Assembly: GCA_012514415.1 (NCBI GenBank)
Contig: JAAZAH010000160.1
Coordinates: 1-12,073, forward strand
DNA length: 12,073 bases
Direction: 5' to 3'
DNA from: Sandaracinaceae bacterium
GTDB lineage: Bacteria > Myxococcota_A > Polyangia > Polyangiales > Houyiibacteriaceae
Part shown: piece by piece, positions 1-5,400 of the stretch
Layout of the letters: each line of letters starts with the position of its first letter
How positions within the stretch are numbered: position 1 is the stretch's first letter
Made by a program: the position numbers and the translations under genes
Notes under the pieces: generated by a model
The model's input: only the letters and a program-made list of their open reading frames with translations
What the model was told of the DNA's origin: nothing
The model's database searches: none

Positions 1-2043
1 AAGCCCTACGTGCGGTCCCACAAGGCGAAGCATCGCACCGGCTTGAATGAGGGGGCCGGCCACGGCATCGATCGCATCCTGATCGGCGCCCTGATCCGCC
101 ATCACGGCGATCTTCAGCGATACGAGCGAGCCATCTCCCGGACGAGCCTTGAGAGAGAGGTAGTCCGAACGTTCGATCTCTGGCTTGAACTCCGTTCCGA
201 ATCGCGGCGCTGGCGGTGGGAGCTTGCCCATCCCGAGTCGTTTCGCGACGCCCTCGGCGAGCCCCGCATCGACGTTGAGGAGGTGCGAGATCATGCGCTC
301 TCGGATTGCGGGCACCGTCACCTTACTCAGTTCGAAGGCGAATGCCTCCATGATGTGTCGCTGTTCATCGGGCGCTTGGCTGCGATAGAAGAGCGTGACT
401 TGGTTGTAATGCTCGGCGAACTTTTCGGGCTTTCCGCGGACCTCGGAGCCCTCGACTGGCTCGGGAAAGGACATGAACCCTCCCTCGCCGGCCTGAAAGG
501 GACATCCGCCGCCCAGTGAATTGGGTTCATACGAAACGCGCCCGCGGTGGATGGTCTGTCGATGGTATCCATCCCGCTGATTGTTCTGGACCTCGACGAG
601 CGGCGCGTTGATGGGGATCTCGTGAAAGTTCGGGCCGCCCAGTCGGATGAGCTGCGTATCGACATAGGAGTGGATTCGCCCGGCGAGGAGCGGATCGTTC
701 GTAAAGTCGATGCCCGGGATGATATGGGCCGTACAGAAGGCGACCTGCTCCGTTTCGGCGAAGAAATTATCCGGGTTCCGGTTCAGCACGAGCTTACCAA
801 TCATGCGGAGCGGAACGAGCTCTTCGGGAATGATCTTCGTCGAATCGAGAACATCGAAGCTGAACTTCTCGGCCTGCTCCTCGTCGAAGAGCTGGACCCC
901 GAGCTCCCACTCGGGATAGGCGCCCGCCTCGATCGCCTCCCAGAGATCTCGCCGGTGATAGTCGGGATCGGCTCCCGAGATCTTCACCGCTTCATCCCAA
1001 ACGTGTGAATGGGTGCCGAGCTTCGGTACCCAATGGAATTTCACGAAGGTCGACTTCCCCTCGCGCGTCACGAAGCGAAAGGTGTGGACACCAAAGCCCT
1101 GCATCATGCGGTAACTCCGCGGTATGCCTCGACCCGACATCGCCCAAATCACCGTGTGGAGTGTCTCGGGCATGAGCGAGATGAAATCCCAGAACGTATC
1201 GTGCGCCGATGCGGCCTGAGGCATCGCATGATGGGGCTCGGGCTTTACGGCGTGGACGATGTCCGGGAATTTGATCGCGTCTTGGATAAAGAAGACCGGG
1301 ATGTTGTTTCCGACCAAATCCCAGATCCCCTCGTCGGTGTAGAATTTGACAGCAAAGCCGCGGACGTCGCGTGCGGTGTCCTTGGAGCCCCGCTCGCCTG
1401 CGACCGTCGAAAAGCGCACGAAAACCGGCGTCCGCTTCCCTACCTCTTTGAAGGGCGCGGCACAAGTGATCTCGCTCAGGTCGTCGTATGCTTCGAAATA
1501 GCCGTGAGCGCCCGAACCGCGCGCGTGGACCACGCGCTCGGGAATCCTCTCGTGGTCGAAATGCGTGATTTTCTCCCTCAAGATGAAGTCCTTGAGGAGC
1601 GCGGGCCCGCGTAAGCCTGCTTTGAGCGAGCTCTGATTGTCGGCAATGCGCACGCCCTGATTCGTCGTGAGAGATTGCCCTTCGGGATCGGCGCGCTTTG
1701 TCTCGAGCTCGCCCGTATTGGCATTTCTTCCCGGCTTCGCGGGCTCTCCCGTCTTTGCGTTGCGCTCTGTCTCGGAGAGTGTGCTCGAGAGCGTGCTCGG
1801 ATCGGGTGGAGCGTGATGCGAACCTTCGGGCGGCTTCGGAGAATCCTTCCCGTAGAATTTCGGCACGTTTTCGTTGTGTGGCATCGCCGCCGAAAGCTCA
1901 CCAACCTTCTTTGCTTTTTGCGCCGGCGGGAGCGGGTTCGTCTCTGCCGGCGGAAGGCTCGGCCCGCTATCGGTGTGTGCGTAGGCTGTATCGACGGCTT
2001 TTCCACGCTTACCGTTCGTCGTCTTCTTCTTCTTGCTCGCCAT
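1..2043 (-). CDS. katE: Large-subunit (clade 2) haem catalase, 3' end cut by the window
   Basis: This gene breaks down H2O2 to water and oxygen. It opens with ATG at 2043, preceded by a GGGGGAGAG ribosome site, and stays open for 681 codons to the edge of the window. The catalase core begins near Thr126 (TTNQGVRIADNQ). The distal haem histidine is His173 (RVVHARGSGAHG), the distal Asn lies in VGNNIPVFFIQD (246/247), and the proximal haem Tyr460 lies in RIHSYVDTQ. The His-to-Tyr spacing of 287 residues equals that of E. coli HPII (His128, Tyr415), while the N-terminal arm is about 45 residues longer. From about residue 643 (SLKIAVMADQ) the DJ-1/flavodoxin-like C-terminal domain typical of large catalases begins. 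Some 39 of its residues are visible and, by comparison with HPII (753 aa), roughly 110 are missing. The N-terminus is lysine-rich (MASKKKKTTNGKRGK) and likely disordered. Cys437 replaces the HPII histidine that cross-links to the proximal Tyr. It follows the glycosyltransferase gene by 76 bp. Confidence 0.96.
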   Translation of the reverse strand, partial: MASKKKKTTNGKRGKAVDTAYAHTDSGPSLPPAETNPLPPAQKAKKVGELSAAMPHNENVPKFYGKDSPKPPEGSHHAPPDPSTLSSTLSETERNAKTGEPAKPGRNANTGELETKRADPEGQSLTTNQGVRIADNQSSLKAGLRGPALLKDFILREKITHFDHERIPERVVHARGSGAHGYFEAYDDLSEITCAAPFKEVGKRTPVFVRFSTVAGERGSKDTARDVRGFAVKFYTDEGIWDLVGNNIPVFFIQDAIKFPDIVHAVKPEPHHAMPQAASAHDTFWDFISLMPETLHTVIWAMSGRGIPRSYRMMQGFGVHTFRFVTREGKSTFVKFHWVPKLGTHSHVWDEAVKISGADPDYHRRDLWEAIEAGAYPEWELGVQLFDEEQAEKFSFDVLDSTKIIPEELVPLRMIGKLVLNRNPDNFFAETEQVAFCTAHIIPGIDFTNDPLLAGRIHSYVDTQLIRLGGPNFHEIPINAPLVEVQNNQRDGYHRQTIHRGRVSYEPNSLGGGCPFQAGEGGFMSFPEPVEGSEVRGKPEKFAEHYNQVTLFYRSQAPDEQRHIMEAFAFELSKVTVPAIRERMISHLLNVDAGLAEGVAKRLGMGKLPPPAPRFGTEFKPEIERSDYLSLKARPGDGSLVSLKIAVMADQGADQDAIDAVAGPLIQAGAMLRLVGPHVGL

Positions 2044-2085
2044 CTCTCCCCCTTTTTATTTGGCCGATTCATTCATCGAGCGCCT

Positions 2086-2105
2086 CCGAGCCTCCCCCGA
2101 GCCTC
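2086..2105. repeat. Short direct repeat in the gap before the catalase gene
   Basis: The 76-bp gap between the glycosyltransferase stop and the catalase start holds two exact copies of CCGAGCCTC, at 2086-2094 and 2097-2105. On the coding strand they read GAGGCTCGG twice, 11 nt apart. They could be a tandem operator half-site for separate control of the catalase gene, or chance in GC-rich DNA. I see no clear promoter or U-tailed terminator in this gap. Confidence 0.3.
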
Positions 2106-2119
2106 GAGGGCGCGATCTT

Positions 2120-2800
2120 CTATTCGGCCTCTTCTCCGGCTGCTCGCTCAAGTTGTGCGAGAGCGAATGAGAAACCGTCTGGCGCCCTGGCTCGCTTTCG
2201 CGCGCTCGTCCACACGTGTGGCTTTGAAGCGAAGACAATATTCGCCTCGGCCGCCTTGAGTTTGTGAATGAGGGCGTGATCCTCACCGGTCGGTAGCGCG
2301 TCGAAACCACCGACTTCCATGTAGCGGCGCGCGCAAACTCCAAGATTGGCTCCATGGACGTGCGTGTGTCCATCGACGTCGCGATAACGCGCGAGGAAGG
2401 AGTGTCGGACGAAATCCGCGAGCGGCCCATAGGCCCCCCATTCGATGACGCGCACCGTTCCGCAGACGGCATCGGCGCGATAGCTCAGCTGCCTTACGAG
2501 CCAGTCGTGCGGCACGACGCTGTCTGCGTCGGTGAACGCGAGCCATTGCGCGCCCCGCGCGATGAGCAACGCGGCTCCTTCACCGCGGGAACGGCCGACG
2601 TTGCGATGGCATACGTTGATCTGCGAGACACCCTCGAGCGCCCCCATCGATGCCGTTCGATCACGTGAGGCGTCGACCACAAGAACAACCGCGACCTCCT
2701 CGCCGAGGAGTGCCGGATGGCGAGCTGCCTTCAAGATCGACATCAGGCACCTTCGGATCCGCGTCTCTTCGTTATGCGCTGGGATGCATACGCCGATCAC
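2120..2800 (-). CDS. Family 2 (GT-A fold) glycosyltransferase
   Basis: This 226-residue protein probably transfers a sugar from a nucleotide-sugar donor in the cytoplasm. It shows the GT2 landmarks in order: the opening strand IGVCIPAHNEE (2-12), a second strand VVLVVDASRDRT, a DxD-type metal/nucleotide-binding motif in FTDADS (Asp91/Asp93), the acceptor-side segment GANLGVCARRYMEVGGFD (150-167), and the acidic catalytic-base motif GEDHAL (172-177). No membrane segments are visible. I chose the GTG at 2800 because GGGAGGGG (2805-2812) sits just upstream and the family's first strand begins at once; the frame is open further upstream, but there it only shadows the methyltransferase gene. It starts 19 nt after the methyltransferase stop and is the last gene of the four-gene operon. 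It is short for GT2, with no extended C-terminal region. The acceptor is unknown. Confidence 0.88.
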   Translation of the reverse strand: MIGVCIPAHNEETRIRRCLMSILKAARHPALLGEEVAVVLVVDASRDRTASMGALEGVSQINVCHRNVGRSRGEGAALLIARGAQWLAFTDADSVVPHDWLVRQLSYRADAVCGTVRVIEWGAYGPLADFVRHSFLARYRDVDGHTHVHGANLGVCARRYMEVGGFDALPTGEDHALIHKLKAAEANIVFASKPHVWTSARKRARAPDGFSFALAQLERAAGEEAE

Positions 2801-2804
2801 GACT

Positions 2805-2812
2805 CCCCTCCC
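2805..2812 (-). promoter_or_regulatory. Ribosome binding site that fixes the GTG start of the glycosyltransferase
   Basis: The coding strand reads GGGAGGGG, with its GGAGG core 6 nt before the GTG at 2800. It lies in the 19-nt gap after the methyltransferase stop codon. No other in-frame start nearby is as well placed, so this site decides the start. Confidence 0.7.
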
Positions 2813-2819
2813 GCTAAAT

Positions 2820-3398
2820 TTAATTGGAAGTGCATCGTCTCCAGAGCAGAAGATCGTAACGATCCGAGCAGTGGGATGAGACGAGCTGCATCGTCTCTCG
2901 GCGTACGATCGAGTCGTGTATTTCTCGATTGCTACGGATGCGATCGTCGAATTTCGGACGGTAATGACAGGTGATGAAATGACCGTCTGTGACGAGGCTC
3001 GATTCGAAGCATGAAAGGAGCGTTTCGAGCTCGCGCGGTTGCAGATAATAGAGAACTTCCGATGCGACGATGAGGGATGCGCGTTCGTCTGGCCGGATCG
3101 GCCAGGGAGCATCCGATCGGGCGTATCGAAGCCGAATCTGTAGGGCGGGCCGATGCTGAATTTTCGCTAGGAGCCGCCGGAGCGCTTCGGCCGAGGAATC
3201 GACGGCGATCACTTCGAGCGCAATCTCGCTGAGGGCGAGGGTTGTCTCACCAAGTCCGCACCCAAAATCGATCGCGCGCTCTATCCTCCCCTGCGGGATG
3301 AGTGAGAGGAGCCGCGCAAATTTCTCCTTCTCATAGCGCTCGCTCTCAAGTGTGAATGGGTTCTCGTGAAGTGCGTACGCTCGATCAAAGTTGATCAT
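2820..3398 (-). CDS. NodS-like class I SAM-dependent methyltransferase
   Basis: A 192-residue Rossmann-fold methyltransferase that probably moves a methyl group from S-adenosylmethionine to a small or lipid-linked acceptor. The opening (INFDRAYALHENPF) matches the pattern of NodS-like proteins, which start with a 'YFDxxYxxxxDPW'-type segment. Motif I is DFGCGLGETT (44-53), the acidic SAM-ribose residue is Asp67 in VIAVDSS, and motif II/III is LIVASEVLYYL (109-119). ATG at 3398 is preferred over the in-frame ATG at 3413, because GAGGTGG (3405-3411) is well spaced only for 3398 and the family homology starts there. It overlaps the PIG-L gene's 3' end by 14 nt, implying translational coupling. 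In rhizobia NodS N-methylates a deacetylated chitooligosaccharide; the adjacent deacetylase makes an amine substrate plausible here, but that is inference. Confidence 0.88.
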   Translation of the reverse strand: MINFDRAYALHENPFTLESERYEKEKFARLLSLIPQGRIERAIDFGCGLGETTLALSEIALEVIAVDSSAEALRRLLAKIQHRPALQIRLRYARSDAPWPIRPDERASLIVASEVLYYLQPRELETLLSCFESSLVTDGHFITCHYRPKFDDRIRSNREIHDSIVRRETMQLVSSHCSDRYDLLLWRRCTSN

Positions 3399-4140
3399 GG
3401 AAGACCACCTCATAAGGACGCCTGAAATGGGCGAGCACTTTGGAGCTCAGGATGGGGGGTCTGCCTGTGCTGAGATCATAATCCGTCTGAGATCGAAAGC
3501 GCGCGATGGCCTCGGCTTTGCGCCTCTGCTCTTCGGGCTCGAGATCGAGTCGCCTCGCGCGGTCGAGGGGCATCTCGCCTTGATTCGGTGCGCTACGGTT
3601 CCAGCCCCAGATGGGAGTCTCTAGAAGATGCGCGCGGCGTTCCGCGGCGACATCGCGTGCCGCTCGTCCCGCCGCTTCGTGATCGGGGTGGCCGTCGAAT
3701 CGCCAAGGCGCGATCACGACATCGTTTTCGCTCACTGCGTCTCGGAGCGCCGAACTGATCGTGGATTCGTGCTCGGGGAGCGCGCCGTCGGGGAGAAGGA
3801 GGCGCCGCCTCTCGAACGAGATCTTCAAGGTCCGGAGCGCCTCGAGGCTCTCTTCACGCCGGGTCTGTATCAGCTTGAGTCTTGGCCACATCGCCGAGTT
3901 CGGATGGCTCGCTTCGCCATCGGTGAGGGCGTGGATGATGGCGCGCGCGCCGAGCCGCGAAAAGCGCTGAAGCAAGCCTCCCGCGCCAAGGATTTCATCG
4001 TCGGGATGGGGAGCGACCACATGCACGGTGAGGCCCCGTCTCACGAAAACCTCGAGATCGAGCGCCGCGATTGGCGTCGTCTTAAATCGCGTCGCCCACG
4101 CTTCTTCATCGGTGCCTTCTTCGGGTTTAAATTTCCTCAT
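3385..4140 (-). CDS. PIG-L / LmbE family N-deacetylase
   Basis: A zinc-dependent deacetylase of 251 residues; the family removes acetyl groups from N-acetylglucosaminyl compounds such as GlcNAc-PI and mycothiol or bacillithiol precursors. The hallmark AHPDDE motif is at 44-49 (VVAPHPDDEILGAGG) and the second zinc/catalytic motif is HPDHEA (151-156). TDGEASHP (73-80) and PWRFDGHPDHEAAGRA fit the PIG-L subgroup found beside NodS-like methyltransferases. No signal peptide or membrane segment is seen, so it is probably cytoplasmic. ATG at 4140 shares its A with the TGA of the upstream gene (TGATG). A GTG at 4152 (255 residues) is an alternative and has a better-placed GGAGGAGG site, so the exact start is uncertain. 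The substrate is unknown. Confidence 0.92.
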   Translation of the reverse strand: MRKFKPEEGTDEEAWATRFKTTPIAALDLEVFVRRGLTVHVVAPHPDDEILGAGGLLQRFSRLGARAIIHALTDGEASHPNSAMWPRLKLIQTRREESLEALRTLKISFERRRLLLPDGALPEHESTISSALRDAVSENDVVIAPWRFDGHPDHEAAGRAARDVAAERRAHLLETPIWGWNRSAPNQGEMPLDRARRLDLEPEEQRRKAEAIARFRSQTDYDLSTGRPPILSSKVLAHFRRPYEVVFHDQL

Positions 4141-5126
4141 CACAGAGACCACAGCGCTTCCTCCTCCAGCTGACTGAGAGTCAGGCCGTGCGCTTCGAGA
4201 TCGCGCTCGGCGTGACTCTGACGGATGTAGATCCGTAGATCGTTCAAGATCCGATCGAGTGAGAGATCGCGACAAAGCATCCCCGCGCCGGCCATGCGTG
4301 GGAGACGCTGGAGGATCGCCTCGGCGGCTGCTTCCGTCATGAGCCTTGCGCGCATCACCTCGAGTTGGGAGGGGTCCTCGGGGTGCTCGTCGATCGCGGC
4401 GGCAGCGGCGCGAAGTGAATTTGCGGCCGCTTCAAGCGCAAGATCGAGCGCCGCAAGATGCGCGTTGAGATGCGGCCCTCCGCGGCGGTTGGCGATCTCA
4501 TGAGCGAAACGCATGAGCGCCCGTGCACCTCCGTACCAACAGGCGGCGACCCCCGCGGCACCATGCGTAAAACCCGGGCGTTTGAGATACGCCGCATCTC
4601 CGCCGATGAGCGTGCCACGGACGCCATCGAAATGAAGATCCACCGTCTCGGTCGACGACATGCCGGCCGAATAGAAGCCCCCTGAAATGGGCGTGAGGCT
4701 CGGATCACGAAGGTCGATCGCGGCAAGGAGTCGCTCCCCCTCGGGCCCAAAGCCGCTTACGAGCGCATGCGTGAGGAGCACGAAACCCGATGCGAAGGCC
4801 TTGCTTCCCACGATGCGGACAAAGCCGCTTCCATCGGGCCGAAAAGCGAGCCGGTGCGACTGGAGTTCGGCACACCATACAGCCCATCGTGATCCATCCG
4901 CGATGCGCTCGGCCTCGCCGAGCTCGCTCAAGATGGCGAGCGCGTCGGCGTGGGACTCGAAGAGTTTGGCGAGGCTGAGATCTTCTTGCGCGACCTGCGC
5001 CAGAACCCGAAAGCGTTCGATGGTTTCGCCGCTTCCTGGAAGCGGAAGGTGTCGATGCTCACGAATGAGTGCGTAGAGGCGACGCGCGACGATGCCGCTT
5101 TCGATGCCTGGGCGCGCTCCCATGTC
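4140..5126 (-). CDS. Acyl-CoA dehydrogenase-like flavoprotein (short, operon-specific type)
   Basis: This 328-residue protein belongs to the acyl-CoA dehydrogenase superfamily but is shorter than the usual 380-400 residues. Visible family features are LPLPGSGETIERF (26-38), DLSLAKLFESHADALAIL (48-65), the beta-domain motif GSKAFASG (106-113), GFYSAGMSSTETVDLHFDGV (149-168), a helical C-terminal half, and a tail DLRIYIRQSHAERDLEAHGL. I cannot point to the Glu that acts as base in canonical enzymes, so dehydrogenation of a CoA ester is not assured; flavin binding is likely. ATG at 5126 has AAGGTG 8 nt upstream. In-frame starts as far as 5240 would add 38 basic residues unlike the family. It is the first gene of the operon, and its stop overlaps the PIG-L start by one base. 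Its co-location with deacetylase, methyltransferase and glycosyltransferase suggests modification of an acyl chain or amine on a glycolipid (inference). Confidence 0.85.
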   Translation of the reverse strand, partial: DMGARPGIESGIVARRLYALIREHRHLPLPGSGETIERFRVLAQVAQEDLSLAKLFESHADALAILSELGEAERIADGSRWAVWCAELQSHRLAFRPDGSGFVRIVGSKAFASGFVLLTHALVSGFGPEGERLLAAIDLRDPSLTPISGGFYSAGMSSTETVDLHFDGVRGTLIGGDAAYLKRPGFTHGAAGVAACWYGGARALMRFAHEIANRRGGPHLNAHLAALDLALEAAANSLRAAAAAIDEHPEDPSQLEVMRARLMTEAAAEAILQRLPRMAGAGMLCRDLSLDRILNDLRIYIRQSHAERDLEAHGLTLSQLEEEALWSL

Positions 5127-5179
5127 TCCAGCACCTTCCGTCGGGCAATGTTTGGTGGAGCCGCGCCGACGTCCCCCAT

Positions 5180-5202
5180 GATGTCGCATCCGAGGCGACA
5201 TC
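5180..5202. promoter_or_regulatory. Perfect 8-bp inverted repeat upstream of the operon
   Basis: GATGTCGC (5180-5187) and GCGACATC (5195-5202) are exact inverted copies around a 7-base centre. The site is 54 bp before the ATG of the acyl-CoA dehydrogenase-like gene, in otherwise non-coding DNA if that start is right. It could be a dimeric repressor's operator or an mRNA hairpin in the leader. No uridine tract follows, so it is not a simple terminator. Confidence 0.45.
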
Positions 5203-5249
5203 TCTGACGCTCTCGGTCTTTGGCTTTCTTCCCCCCTCATCTCTGCCGA

Positions 5250-5277
5250 TCTCTATGCTCGACAGAAGTGGCGTCAA
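5250..5277 (-). promoter_or_regulatory. Weak candidate sigma-70-type promoter for the four-gene operon
   Basis: The coding strand has TTGACG (5277-5272), a 16-bp spacer, then TAGAGA (5255-5250). The -35 element is good but the -10 element matches only about half of the consensus. If used, transcription would start near 5243 and the palindrome at 5180-5202 would lie in the leader. This is a guess from spacing only. Confidence 0.2.
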
Positions 5278-5295
5278 CCGACGCTGTCTCTGACT

Positions 5296-5336
5296 CCTCC
5301 GGCGCGGAGGGGGCGATCAGCGCTTCAAAATAGCGC
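5296..5336. other. Two small inverted repeats in the 274-bp gap 5127-5400
   Basis: CCTCC-GGCGC-GGAGG occupies 5296-5310 and GCGCT-TCAAAAT-AGCGC occupies 5320-5336. Both lie between the stop of the pseudo-bEBP gene and the operon start. Neither is followed by a U tract on the coding strand, so if they end transcription it is not by the classical intrinsic route. Apart from these, the palindrome and the weak promoter, I see nothing coding in this gap. Confidence 0.3.
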
Positions 5337-5400
5337 CAATCGAATGATCGACGGAGAGCGAGAGCTTCAAACTTCGTTTTAAGAACGGGGGCTGGTCCGC

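Noticed and set aside
1009..1614. 201-codon plus-strand open frame
   Set aside because: It is antisense to the catalase core, whose motifs are unmistakable on the minus strand.
1578..2072. Arg-rich minus-strand open frame over the catalase N-terminus
   Set aside because: It is a different frame from the catalase, made of low-complexity basic residues; the catalase frame has the ribosome site and the family motifs.
2801..3112. N-terminal extension of the glycosyltransferase into the methyltransferase gene
   Set aside because: The extra residues are Ser/Arg-rich and unlike GT2 proteins, while the overlapping methyltransferase frame is conserved there and a strong ribosome site supports GTG at 2800.
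3628..4173. 181-codon plus-strand open frame
   Set aside because: It is antisense to the PIG-L gene with its two zinc motifs; no homology seen.
5296..5336. Intrinsic terminator after the pseudo-bEBP gene
   Set aside because: The stems are only 5 bp and neither is followed by a U tract on the coding strand, so I list them as inverted repeats only.
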